Shown here: piece by piece, positions 14,101 to 24,186 of the stretch
How positions within the stretch are numbered: position 1 is the first letter of the stretch
Layout of the letters: the number at the start of each line of letters is the position of its first letter
Origin: Saxidomus purpurata
Taxonomy: Eukaryota > Mollusca > Bivalvia > Venerida > Veneridae
Direction of reading: 5' to 3'
Length of the DNA: 64,000 bases
Assembly (NCBI GenBank): GCA_022818135.1
Contig: JAFMSR010000010.1
Location: 37,458,754 to 37,522,753, forward strand
Position numbers and translations under genes: made by a program
Notes under the pieces: model-generated
Told to the model about the DNA's origin: nothing
What the model saw: the letters and a program-made list of their open reading frames with translations, nothing else
The model's database searches: none

Positions 14101-17100
14101 TAGACAAGCGGGTAATGCGCTACCTTAAGATTTGTCAATGTCTGGTTATCTTTGTGACGCGCCTGGTTACGTTCGGAAGATGGCCATTGGTAACCTATTA
14201 TCTCTCGAAAGACTTTATTTGTGAATGGTTTATGCAAATTGAAACAAAAGCATTTTTTTCAAAATAAATTGTTTCGATCATATGTTAAAGCCGGGTTATG
14301 AATTTATTCGAATGATGGAATATTTAAATTCATTGTTTTGCGCTGTTGGTTACAAAAGTAATCGAGGACTCCGGTAAATTGGAATGCGATTTTGCGCAAT
14401 AGATAATCGAACTTAAATCAGTTGATATAGCAAAAATGCCAAAACTCGTGGCACCTAACATTCTAGAGAAGCGGGTGCGGCTGGGTACCATAGAGATACC
14501 GACGAAAGCTGACGGGTCGCCAAAATATACATTTGATCATTTAAAACACCCTAAAGATTCTGTATGGAATTTACCGGACCCTAAGGAATCGTTATGGATT
14601 ACTGTTCCGATAGAAGACGAGTTATTCAAAATTGCGCATTATATGGACAGAAATAAAAGTTACAGGTACATGTGGTCAACTTTTTCAACATTTACGCCTT
14701 GTATCAAACGTGTCTATCTAATTCATACATAGGTTTTTTATTTTTTTTCGAACTCGTTGCTGTTTTTATCTTGCATGACAGGTTCCTCAAAGAGTGTTGA
14801 TCAGCTTTTCTCCAATCATTGCTAAACTTTAACTATACTTTTGGAGTCATTTTAAGGCTACGGGGCCAGTTTTCATAAATCTAGGTCATGCACGAAATCA
14901 TGCTCAAGTAATATGAAGTCAATCCAAGTTATATTTATTTACAAAGTTTGATTTATCATAAAGATGTACATAAGCTAAAGAAGAAACACTCAGATTATTG
15001 TTATGGAACCAGACTTTGAGGAACAATATCACCGAATTTAATTCTTTTTTGGCTGTGCTGTGTGTGCTCAAGAAACTTTATAAGCACAAGGGCCTTGCTT
15101 TTATCAATTTAAGCACTCGGATAAAGTTAATGGTTTTGTTGACCTTTCTTGAAAGAGTTCCTGCTAGAATTATAAAAGCCAATTCTAACCAAATATCTAA
15201 CTATACAATTCTTTTAATCAAATAATAAAACTTTTGCGAATAGTCTTGGTGTGACTGATCTTTATTGAGGGGTCCATATTAGGGCCATTGCTTTTTATTC
15301 TTTACATAAATGATATCACGTTTATGTATCCCGATCTAAACATGGATTTGTATGCATGCAGCATGAACGGGATCATAATAACAATTCAATAATCGGTAGT
15401 CTTGACATGTAAATGGTGCCAATTAAATAATATGGCATTGCATCCAGCAAAAACTAAATGCATGATAATTGGGTCCGCTTATAAATTAAAATCCACTCAA
15501 AATCTTCAACTATTTATTAATGACATACGTCTAGAAAACGTTACTTGTCATAAGTTACTTGGAGTATATGTTGACAATAAACTAACCTGGCACAATCAAA
15601 TTGACAATGTCTGTAAAAAACTGAATAACAAAATTGCCCTGTTAAAGAACATAATATATTACCTCACACCTGAAATGAAAGTCATGTTTTTTAACGCATA
15701 TATATTGCCCATATTTGACTACTGTTGTACGGTCTGGGGCAAAGGAACAAGTAGTTATGTGAATAAGATAAATATATTACAGAAACGAGTTGCAAAAATA
15801 ATACTTAATAAACCGATGCGAACACCATCGGCAGAGCTATTCCAACAATTAAAATGGCTGAGTTTTTCAGACCGATGCAAATACCACTGTGCTGTCCTAA
15901 TATATAAAATTATGAATAACAAGGCCCCATCATATTTGGCAGATATTGTAACGTTTTCTGACAATAAAACATACCAGTTAAGATCAGTATCAAACAAGGA
16001 TCTTGTCTTACAGATAACACCTCGTACTAAATACATGGAAACATCATTCACAAATTATAGCAAAAATATATGGAATGACATTCCTTTAAATATACCTACT
16101 TCGAAAACACTTAAAACGTTCAAAGGAAATTATAAGCATTATTTATTGTGTGAATGATAAGTTAATCTACATTTTCTTTAACATATTTATAATTATATTT
16201 AATTCATATTCATGTCCTTTGAGTGTCTGTCAGTGAATGTTTATGTATGTATGCATTTATTAACAGACTGTTTGTCTTATATGTAAATGTGTCTTTATTT
16301 AAGTGTTAACTTTGCCAGGTGATTTATTTTATATATAATGCTTTTTCTTCTGTTTCTTTACTTTGAAGGCCATGATTATTAATCACAACATACATGTAAC
16401 CGACGTAAACGGCGCCAAAGTGTAGTGTCAGTGACGTCAGCTGGTTCAAGCGTAACATGTATTCTTTCTGGCGTATCTAGATTTACTTGTGCCAGTTCAA
16501 GCGCCGAAGATGGATAAAAGCGTTCCGTGCGTCTAACCAAGGAAATGCTTCAGCTTGTTCTCTTTGACTTTGATAATATACTCCGGAACATTTTCTTTAC
16601 AGGACGACGTACGGTAAGATGAATGAGTGGATGAAAATGCCAGGTGGTAGGGACAGCCGGTCAGGTGTTCCGGTCACACTGTCAGATGGCAACTGGAAAC
16701 ATGCACCTAGGGTAAGATGATGTTGTTACTATTAATGGAGGAGTTTAACGCCCGTTTCATCCGTATTTTTGTCATTTTGAATTTTAGGAGGGAAGTTTAC
16801 CTATTCATCTTTGCTGGGAAGAACCAGTACTAGACTCGTACTGCCATCTTTCTTACGTAAAGAGACAGGTCGGTAGCAGGTCTCGAACCTATGTGTAAAT
16901 ATTGATAGGTTGAGACTTTATTTTGCAATCAAGCCATGATTAAATGACAATAATTCATACTCGCACTGTTTAGATTTTACTATGTAGATCTATATACTAG
17001 TATGTTATTTACCGGCTGCCCTTAGGTATTTTGTATTATTACTTTGCAAGGTCTTTAACGATCAGTCTTCAGGCGTTAAACTCAAAACAGAGGGTGGGGA

Positions 17101-20100
17101 CAAAATCCCCTATTTAAAACCCAACGGCTCTTTAAAGATTTCAATTTTATGTAAGCAAATTGACTGATAGACCTATTATAACGTTTATATTGTTGTTATT
17201 GTTACAGGAAACAGAAATGAACCCAAAACCACAGAAAGAAGACTTTAACTCGAGATTCCGCGAGTCCTACCAAGATCTCACTCAGCAAATAGCTTACAGA
17301 TTTCCCAATCCAGGACTTCCGAGGTAAATTACACTTCAACTTCCCTTTCTAGACTGTGACCAGTTGTTTTCTGAAATAAGTTTAATATAGATGCGAACGG
17401 AATAACCTACAGTGTCTCGGAGAGCAGACTATACTGGATTGTATTAGATATAAGGATAACCTAGTTAAATATTATGGAGAAAAAATGCGAGTTACGGTGT
17501 GGATCATGTTGTGCAGCACCGCAACAAGCAGTAGTCAGTATAAATACTCTGATCAGTTGTAATGAAAAGCCTCTGGCGGTTCAGATTGTCAGAGACTGGC
17601 GTAGTGCTTTTCAGAATTCGCATTGTAAAAGCAAGGTACTCTGACGAGCTACTTGCTTAAGTGGTTCGATTCGTTATTCTTGACCTAGCACCATAATAAT
17701 ATTATACTGATATACGTTGTTATAACTGTTACTCAGTTTAGCCAACCGACGATCAGACAGGATTTCTCTGATATTTTCACAAGTTAGGGTCATCATACAC
17801 TGTGCATTTTTTTTGCGATCGGCGCGAAAGCTCGCCAATTCGGTTTGTTGCCGACTTCAAGTAAATGAAGCATATTATATTTGTGAAAATTAACAATTAC
17901 CGTAGCCGGTAGTCCATAGACAAATGACGGCAAGCTTCTATTTCAAGTACCACAATTTCCTGCAAATTATAACAAGGAACCGCACGTGTTGAACCGTATT
18001 CATCATTCATTCATTCGTTCGTTCGTCCGTCCGTCCGTCCGTCCGTCCGTCCATCCATTTATTCGCCCATCTATCCATTCATTCCATTCATTCATTCAAG
18101 CGCTTGTTAAATGTAATTTCTTTTCAGAATACATCATTGTAAATAAGTCATTACAAATGTTTTGTACATTTACATGTACTTAATTTGTTTACCCTCTATA
18201 AATAAAGATTTTATTATTTTCATTATTATTATCATTATTATTATAAAGTAAGTCAGCCGGGTTCGTTCTCATTTTCAGGTTACGACAGGGAAGGATAGGT
18301 GGAAGCTGGAGACATATTAAAGAGGTTCTCGGTCACGCTGGAAGCCGTGTATGCTATGTTGACGGTAAGTCGAACAATTTCCGACACCATGCCCACATCT
18401 CGCGTGACAGACTTTTCTTACAATGTGTTTCCTTTCTTCCACGCTGTGAGAGATTGTCATTCCTTATCAAGTTAATTAGAAAACTAAAACCTGTTTCGAT
18501 TTCATTGGGATGGTGAGTCTAGTACTATTTTTAGTCAAACCTGCCTTTAGAAGCGGGTCTAGGGTGGCATTAAAACGGCGACCACATGTGCGGCGTGGTT
18601 GCTTAACACATGTACAATAAACTCTGCATATAACGAACTCCTTGCGACCATTTAAATGTGTTACTTATGTTAAAAGTATGTTATATCCACATATAGCATT
18701 TTCATATTTTGATAAAGAAGGAACTTGAAATAGAGTTCCTTATATCCGAAATTTCGATATATCCGGAGACGTTATATAAGGCATTCACAGCATTGCAAAT
18801 TGGAATATATCAGTACTAGTATTTACTGCTTAGGACAGGTGGCTGCTTAGTTAAGATGACAGTCTACTGATTACCAATGACGCACATTCAACTGTAAATT
18901 GATGTAAAACAAGTACTGTACAGTCAAACCTGTGAACAAAGACCACTGTTGGGAAGCTACAAATGTGGTCTTTGTTTTCAGGTGGTCTTTATTCACAGGT
19001 GTGTCTTCTATATATTAATAGTCCACGATGACCTCCCTGTTGGTATTTATTCGCAGGGTGGTCTCTATACGGAGGTGGTCTTTATACAGGTTTGACTGTA
19101 GTACGTATCGCGTTGTAAAGTTTGTCAGAACTGCGTCGCAAATTTTCTTCCGTCAGAAGATATTGCAAATTAACGGTACATAGTATATTTAACTGCCGTT
19201 ACACATCAAATAGTTCATATAAGCTACAATTCACATATTACAGGTCTAGTGTCCGTATATGACGAGGAACAGTTTAACCAGAAACTACAGGCTCAGTCCC
19301 CGTACAGACCACATCTACGTCGCCAACTTTATTCAGCGAACAGAGGGTTTGATCATGAAGTTGCCAGACAAGGACGCGAGGGTGTACAGTGTAAGTTATC
19401 ACAGCATTATCTAGAAGAATTATCGTTCATATTCAAATAGTTTACACTCAATTTACATTTTATCTAACCTGGTCTACCTGGGAGGGACGACGGTGATCAT
19501 GTACAAACGCAGCAACGTAAGAATGAAAAACGTCTTTTCGAGCATGAAAACTAACAAAATATTTCGAGAAAGCCGATTGTTTTGTATTTCGCGAACTATA
19601 TCATTCGCTTTGCAGTTCGTGAAAATAGGCCCATCTCGTTTAAATTCACTAAGTAAAGTATATCATGTTCTTATCCTACATGCAAATATTGCTTAAATCA
19701 TTAAAACTTTCTGAAAAAAGAAGAAAAGAAATGCGCTTATCGGGTATTAAAAAAGTACAAAATTTCTTCGCAGCTCAGGGCACCGGGGTACATTAAATCA
19801 TGATCATGTATGTTCCAATGCTCGAGAATGTATTCCGGTATTCTGATCCTTATTCCTTCGGACTTGCTATATAACATTGTTCCAGGCATTATTAGACATA
19901 GATGCACGGTACTACATCAAACATAGATAAAAAGAAAGCATCAAAGGCGCTGCGGATGTTTTTGAAACATATTTAAAGGAATCAGAGTCATTTTAGAATA
20001 TCAGAAACAACCATCAACAGGGAAAACCAAATACATTAGTTATATGAACTGTTATCATAATAAGAAAAACCACATTTACTACAGTTTAACCAAAAAAAAA

Positions 20101-21042
20101 CGAATCATAAAACAACCTTCCGTATAATGGTACGATGACGCCCATTAAACAAAAGCTACAGCTCGTGGTCAGTAGACGCTTTTCGACGCAGACGAAACCC
20201 ACGTGATTAATTTTGTCTTTACTATTGGTCAGTTGTTAGCGATGCTTTACATAACTTTCATGAGACCCCATGTATCGCATAGTTAGGTGAACGGTCTTAT
20301 TTATGAATGCCTACATTTACTTTAGTATGTAGTAATTAAAATGGGTTTTCATTAATTATTCACGTTGACAACATATGTATTTAAACTTCAAAATGTTTAG
20401 AGATAGCAAAACAACTATCGAGAGGTTTTTTTCTGAACTTTGATGAATCTGGCCGTAGGGTCCGTAAACAAAGCAATAAAAAAACCGTAACCTTCAAGTT
20501 TGTGGAAAAGTTATTAAATATCCTATGAATATGTCAAAAATTTTGAATTAATGGTCGAAGACGTAGCATCTGGTATAGTATTGTTTGTAACAGTTAATAC
20601 TATTTATTTATTAATTATAGGGAGTTTGTTCAAACATAATACATAGTTTTTAATTACAATAATAATGTTGGCTGCTCCCTATTCGATTATGCAACCCCAT
20701 GGTACAAAATTAAAACCTATTCAATACTGACGCTGTGCTTCCGCACAGCGCCAATAAGGAAAATGTATGTATATAACCACGCGAGTCTAGCTAACTATAC
20801 CACCCGTCCATGTGAGCCCATGAAATACTAAGTAATATCCTGGCCTAACCGTGCAATTGTAAGTAAGCTGTCAACAGGCAACATTCATTTTCATGTTCCA
20901 ATCTATGATTCGTTTTGCAGTTCCGGCGGTGGAAGAGTTACCAATGATGAGTGCCAGTGAGCGAGCGAGAAAGCTATCCATACAGAGCCCTAACAAATAC
21001 AAGGGAGTTTACTCTTATAACAAGATACCATCTTTCACTTAG
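2029..21042 (+). CDS. Gene A: uncharacterised multi-exon gene with alternative first exons
   Basis: Constant exons: 16603-16711, 17208-17323, 18279-18364, 19244-19390 and 20921-21042 (stop TAG 21040-21042). Each is bounded by AG/GT and the codon phases agree. First exons 2029-2123, 4957-5027 or 14436-14665 all end with two bases of a codon and all complete it with the G at 16603. Exon 1a gives about 224 residues, exon 1d about 269. The constant part begins TTYGKMNEWMKMPGG and contains a Gly/Arg/Trp-rich stretch (RQGRIGGSWRHIKEVLGHAG); it ends YKGVYSYNKIPSFT. It is rich in Pro, Tyr, Arg and Gln, with no signal peptide or membrane segment. I do not recognise the family. The short Tyr/Pro/Arg-rich composition recalls ciliary or sperm microtubule-inner proteins, but that is only a guess. 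A 3' UTR probably runs to an AATAAA at 21480-21485. Confidence 0.85.
3490..4150. repeat. Bivalve-type dispersed repeat, degenerate tandem units
   Basis: It starts with a pyrimidine-rich 'ccgtctgtctgtccg' segment and then shows three or four degenerate units of about 150 bp, each with 'aatttggggtcat/taataaagttaaaggtcaaggtcacag' and 'accaaacttgataggcaacatcagtat' phrases. This phrase pattern is a hallmark of abundant bivalve intronic repeats. It lies in intron 1 of gene A. No coding capacity is visible. Confidence 0.7.
4957..5027 (+). CDS. Gene A alternative first exon 1b
   Basis: The ATG at 4957 begins MAAPPRTITPAYLWEDLELP and runs to KRPW. The donor GTAGGT at 5028 leaves 'TG', completed by the G at 16603 to Trp, so the reading frame enters TTYGKMNEW. 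The peptide is Pro-rich. The donor is also the first member of the 31-bp array that follows, so every array monomer carries a copy of this donor. Confidence 0.65.
5013..5432. repeat. 31-bp minisatellite array, about 12-13 copies
   Basis: The monomer of about 31 bp consists of ATGGTAGGgCATTTTA followed by TACAGTCAAACCTGT, with few substitutions and a few small indels. The first half matches the exon 1b splice-donor flank. The second half matches the terminal repeat of the element at 18919-19100. After the last monomer the sequence continues as a diverged copy of that element (aaacaaagaccgcgcttcg...). Confidence 0.9.
5433..7484. other. Intronic stretch without recognised gene
   Basis: AT-rich intron sequence between the two arrays. 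The first 80 bases look like the remainder of the element whose end built the 31-bp array. Short open frames near 5625 and 7124 show no family resemblance, splice context or composition that would support coding. Confidence 0.5.
9321..10156 (+). mobile_element. Non-autonomous hAT element with a BED-finger relic
   Basis: Terminal inverted repeats TAGGGCTGCAACGA(A/T)TC, with further inverted similarity inside, are flanked by a perfect 8-bp target duplication CTTAAGAG (9313-9320 and 10157-10164); both are diagnostic of hAT transposons. The duplicated octamer is part of the surrounding satellite monomer. Only 836 bp remain and no transposase catalytic region is visible. A short coding relic encodes a BED-type finger. 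Confidence 0.93.
9515..9717 (+). pseudogene. BED zinc-finger coding relic inside the hAT element
   Basis: From the ATG at 9515 the frame reads MADEKVLVDPPASLRSNVWR. After one apparent lost base near 9573 it continues in another frame as FAFEKKSGAIDKSNAICRVC ... MMQHLKRKH, followed by a stop at about 9715. CxxC plus HxxxxH is the BED finger signature used by hAT transposases for DNA binding. The rest of the transposase is absent. Confidence 0.8.
12437..13827. other. Intronic stretch, nothing recognised
   Basis: AT-rich, non-repetitive at the scale I can read, no convincing exon or repeat boundary. Confidence 0.5.
13828..14125 (+). CDS. Two overlapping short reading frames, possible further first exon(s) of gene A
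   Basis: A 46-codon frame from 13828 (MQSYPSRSTATNWKRATTLD...) overlaps a 61-codon frame from 13943 (MIRSKAFYNLPEYPDNVPPE...) that ends at a stop at about 14128. Both have protein-like composition, and the second is Tyr/Pro-rich like exons 1b and 1d. A weak donor (GTATAT, near 14093) in the second frame would leave the phase needed to join 16603; the better-looking GTAATG donor would not. They could be one exon with a frameshift, a separate small gene, or chance. Confidence 0.3.
14436..14665 (+). CDS. Gene A alternative first exon 1d
   Basis: The ATG at 14436 has an in-frame stop (TAG) upstream at about 14400 and opens a 76-codon exon (MPKLVAPNILEKRVRLGTIE ... HYMDRNKSY). It ends in AG followed by GTACAT, leaving two codon bases that the G at 16603 completes to Arg. 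It contains a repeated Trp-bearing phrase (DSVWNLPDPKESLW). This is the longest and most protein-like of the first exons and may be the main isoform. Confidence 0.75.
15240..16345 (+). mobile_element. 5'-truncated LINE with reverse-transcriptase C-terminus
   Basis: The RT hallmark GPLLFILYINDI is encoded at about 15279-15314 and followed by the degenerate active-site region LYACSMNG, where FADD/YADD is expected. Then comes an open frame 15402-16157 with WCQLNNMALHPAKTKCMIIG, KLLGVYVDNKLTWH, and the typical LINE tail IFDYCCTVWGK ... LQKRVAKIIL ... NIWNDIPLNI. The frame is intact for 251 codons but lacks the upstream RT and endonuclease. A 3' UTR-like segment follows. It lies in intron 1 of gene A in the sense orientation. 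Confidence 0.85.
16603..19390 (+). CDS. Gene A constant exons 2-5
   Basis: Exon 2 16603-16711 (phase 2 in, 0 out), exon 3 17208-17323 (0 in, 2 out), exon 4 18279-18364 (2 in, 1 out), exon 5 19244-19390 (1 in, 1 out). Acceptors are TTCTTTACAG, TTGTTACAG, CATTTTCAG and ATATTACAG; donors are GTAAGA, GTAAAT, GTAAGT and GTAAGT. Peptide landmarks are SGVPVTLSDGNWKHAPR (exon 2), REDF-like QKEDFNSRFRESYQDL (exon 3), GGSWRHIKEVLGHAGSRV (exon 4) and LVSVYDEEQFNQKLQ (exon 5). No catalytic or binding motif is recognised. The internal consistency of phases is the evidence that these are real exons. Confidence 0.85.
16733..16905 (-). mobile_element. SINE, second copy of the family at 1258-1510
   Basis: Shares with the first copy the ordered blocks GTTTAACGCCCGTT, CATCCGTATTT, GCTGGGAAGAACCAGTACTAGACTC (split by substitutions) and GGTCGGTAGCAGGTCTCGAACC. 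The tRNA-like head is mostly lost, with only the B-box side visible near 16890. Located in the intron between exons 2 and 3 of gene A. Confidence 0.65.
18004..18108. repeat. CCGT/CATT tetranucleotide microsatellite
   Basis: Runs of cattcatt, cgttcgtt, then ccgtccgt repeated about seven times, then catccatt. Located in the intron between exons 3 and 4 of gene A. Confidence 0.9.
18919..19100. mobile_element. MITE with TACAGTCAAACCTGT termini
   Basis: The left end TACAGTCAAACCTGT...AAAGACCAC and the right end GTGGTCTTTATACAGGTTTGACTGTA are inverted copies (about 27 bp). The interior repeats the phrase 'gtggtcttt' several times. No coding capacity. The same terminus is half of the 31-bp monomer at 5013-5432. 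Located in the intron between exons 4 and 5 of gene A. Confidence 0.75.
19441..20920. other. Last intron of gene A, nothing coding
   Basis: AT-rich intron. The only structure seen is a perfect 8-bp hairpin CGCTGTGC/GCACAGCG at 20731-20750, followed by CCAATAAGG. Confidence 0.5.
20921..21042 (+). CDS. Gene A terminal coding exon
   Basis: The acceptor TTTTGCAG at 20920 is followed by 39 codons (PAVEELPMMSASERARKLSI ... YSYNKIPSFT) and TAG. The ASERARKLSIQSPNKYKG stretch is basic. Phase 1 entry matches exon 5. After the stop the sequence is AT-rich, with an AATAAA at 21480. Confidence 0.85.
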
Positions 21043-21479
21043 AGTTCTTCATCGTTGCTTCAGTACTCTTCAATTACAAATTACAAATATCAAATATTGA
21101 TGCAGACTTTATTCATGTGGGGTATGTTCGCTGTAACAATGATCATAATTTAATTATGCAAAAGAATACGAACCGGGAAGGCAGAAGACTGTCTCATTTT
21201 TGAAAATTACGAGTTCTTCGATAAATAGATAAATCGAGTGAAATGCTCATGTATTTAAATCGGACTGCCGAAACAAACTTTTGTGACTATTTATCGGGGA
21301 ACTAATAGCTTAATTTCTTTTATATTTGCAGAGATATCCTACAAATCAAAATAGACTTTATTTACATTATTATATTGTGTACACTAAAAAAGTATTGTTT
21401 TATTGCTCAAACAAATTTTGTTTGACCGCTTGAAAAGTCAGTATTATGTTGTAATTTAAATATTTTATCTACATCTTTT

Positions 21480-21485
21480 AATAAA
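21480..21485 (+). terminator. Likely polyadenylation signal of gene A
   Basis: An AATAAA hexamer about 440 bp after the gene A stop codon, followed by an A run and a T-rich stretch. It is the first canonical hexamer noticed downstream. Confidence 0.5.
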
Positions 21486-21589
21486 AAAAACTTTGTTTAC
21501 TATAAACTGAGCTTTGTTGTCCATTTCTCTCATGTTCACTTCGTCCTTTAAACGCAAAGTTTAACATGGTTTGCTTTTGCTGCCGAAAT

Positions 21590-21715
21590 CACTGTGAACT
21601 TGTTGGATATTATTTCGAGGTATATGCTGGACATTTTGTTGTATATTTGTTACTGGACTATGAAAGTTAAAGAAACAATGGACTAGAATAAGGAATTAAG
21701 CACTGGTGAATGTAA
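21590..21715. repeat. Segment duplicated at 23090-23215
   Basis: Both copies read '(a/c)ttgttggatattatttcga(g/t)gtatat(g/a)ctggacattttgttgt' and end 'aataag...aattaagcactg / aatttagcactg', in direct orientation about 1.5 kb apart. No open frame is conserved between them. Confidence 0.7.
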
Positions 21716-21797
21716 ATATTTTTGGAATGTTGAACTTCAAACTTACATGTATAATAAAAAATGATAATATCACATCAATACAACACAATTGTACATG

Positions 21798-21983
21798 TAC
21801 GGACTCCTGTTTCCACCATCAAGTTGTCGATTAAAAGACTTCATTCTTACTTAGAAACTTCAGCATTTCAACTTTTCGTGGATTTTTTTTCAACGCGAAA
21901 CGTAGAAGATAGACCTTAATTAAATTACAAGTTGTCGCGTACCCATTTAGTCGACAACTTGATGGCGGAAACAGGATTCCGTA
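21798..21983. mobile_element. MITE with about 38-bp inverted ends
   Basis: Left arm TACGGACTCCTGTTTCCACC... continuing to AAGTTGTCGATTAAA; the right arm is its inverse with about three or four mismatches. The 186-bp element could form a long hairpin. No target duplication could be fixed. Confidence 0.75.
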
Positions 21984-23824
21984 TTACGTGTCTGGATTAC
22001 GCAAATCATTGCATCATCTACCGGTTTTAAGATTCAATATATTATCAAGTAGTTCAAATACTTAATACTCATACATGTAAAATCCAAGTTTGTGACAGTT
22101 TCGTCATAATGTTGAAAATGTCAGCAACTCTATCTCGGGTTAATAACCGGTTTATATCAACTTATTGTAACTAACCTTTTTATCAAAATTATGCTGCACT
22201 CAATATTTAAAGTCTCGTGTTCGCGTCGCGTTCCGTTCGATCGTTTGCCTCTGTTCTCGAAGTGTTTGTTGTCGGACTGTGGCTGTGTTGTATGCTACTA
22301 TTCTTGACCATATCACGTAAAGTAAAACGCTGCATAAACACACTGCGACTTGAAACAAGTAGAATGGCTTACTCGAACTTAACATGTCATTACACCTGTA
22401 TATTCTTGTTTATTTTGGATGCTCAAATAATGTCTTGGAGAATTTTAGTCTCAAAGTTCAGGCCGTACCGGACAACTATTTGCATTGAACAAAAAACAAG
22501 CATTGAATTTAATATTTTCTAACAACCGCCGCATACAGATCAGGTAAATACGTATTATTTACACGCAGGCTTCATACGTGCGATTCTTTCCAATGTTTTG
22601 TTGTTCATATCTCTTTCATGTTCACACAAACTCCGGACCCGAATCAACAGTGCATTATAATCATGGGTCAGAATTACTACGCGGTGTATTTATAGACGTT
22701 ACTACTTTGTGCACGGGGAAAGTGTGGACAGTGGGGAGATTTTCACATTGACCTTTGCATTTAAATGTGAATAAAATTAAGCTGGTACAATATAATTGTA
22801 AAGGGGTGAAGATTTCTATAATAGTCTCTTTCAACAAAAGGAAAATAAAAACTGTGGGATACACAACTTCTTGTGATGAGAAATGAATAAAATATCCCAA
22901 TTAACATGTTTTCTGATCTAAGAAACAACACCCCAATTAGTAACAATAATCAGCAGTGCGTTACATGTTCATTTTCTGACGGTTTATGGGTAGGAATAAC
23001 ATTTCTATGGTTAGGTCATTTAAGCATCGCTTTACATGCAGTGTTTAGGTATTTCGATCATGCATCTTGGTTTGTACTTGCTACCGAAAGAGCTATGAAC
23101 TTGTTGGATATTATTTCGATGTATATACTGGACATTTTGTTGTGAATTGATTACTAGACTGGGAGAGTTAAATATAACAATTGATTAGAATAAGATGGAA
23201 TTTAGCACTGTTAAAAGCCGATTAGTTGAAAGGTACTGTGCCATTTCATTTACGATGTCAAAAGTAGTGTTCATAAGTACGTGTTATGTAAATGAAGCGT
23301 GGTCACGTGAAGGCTTGACAAGTCAAAACAAGTGCATCATGAGCACATGCTATAAATATTTACAAGTTTACGCTATAGTGCATGTGTATTCAATAGGTGT
23401 TCAACGTCAGTATAATTTCCTTTGAAGCGCATAGTAAATGATACCGGCCTTCCATCTATAATGATCTGCTCTATCACATACGTATATAGATATAGTTGTT
23501 GCACACGCAATTAAAATATTCGAAATTAGAATCTTATATTTTCCAAGCACTTGAAGAGATGTGATAGCAATTATGAAGTTAAGTAATACGTTAGTGACTA
23601 AATGCCAGGTGAAAGTTTTTAAAAGTAAAATGGATACATCCGTTGGAAATGCGCCACCTACAAACATTTTTTCCCGCATATCGCAGCGCCACCTATTGAA
23701 AATACTTAAAGGGGCAAAAGGGGAGTAGTTTGATAATAAAAATCCTCAAAAACTTCAACGCAGATGCAGTTATCAATTAGATCAGACGATTTAATAAACT
23801 AATTTCCGGGGATTACAGTCTCTT

Positions 23825-23992
23825 AAAATTACGACCTCAATCCGACGTCGTTCCAACGTCGGAAACCGATGTTATAAAGAGGTCAGGGTTTTGACGTTGG
23901 ATAGACGTCGGATTCAGGTCGCCGACGTCGTGACCAAAATCCAACGTTGATCCAACGTTGTACCGACGTCGCGTGTTTGCTGGGACATGTCT
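23825..23992. repeat. CGTCGG/AACGTTGG-rich dispersed repeat
   Basis: Repeated phrases of the form 'ccgacgtcg', 'ccaacgtcgg' and 'ccaacgttg' alternate in both orientations and end at TGCTGGGA. This composition is typical of a widespread animal dispersed repeat; the name is not certain. Confidence 0.6.
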
Positions 23993-24186
23993 TTTGAGTT
24001 ATACTTTCTGGTCAGTATCGCCAGTATCATTTCCTGGAACTAAACCGGCCATATATTGTACTGGACTACGTGCTTCAGCTTCTTGCTGCGGACCAGCTGT
24101 CATATTCGAACGAGTCTCTCATGAAATCTAGTGATACTTTCATGGACAAAAATGCCGTCACTTAGTTTTCCTAACACGTTAACACG

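Noticed and set aside
14998..15225. 75-residue protein upstream of the LINE as its N-terminal part
   Set aside because: The sequence does not resemble RT or endonuclease and is not in register with the GPLLFILYINDI block.
22200..22522. Small membrane-like proteins on both strands
   Set aside because: Overlapping open frames in opposite strands, no homology or splice context, AT-driven hydrophobicity.
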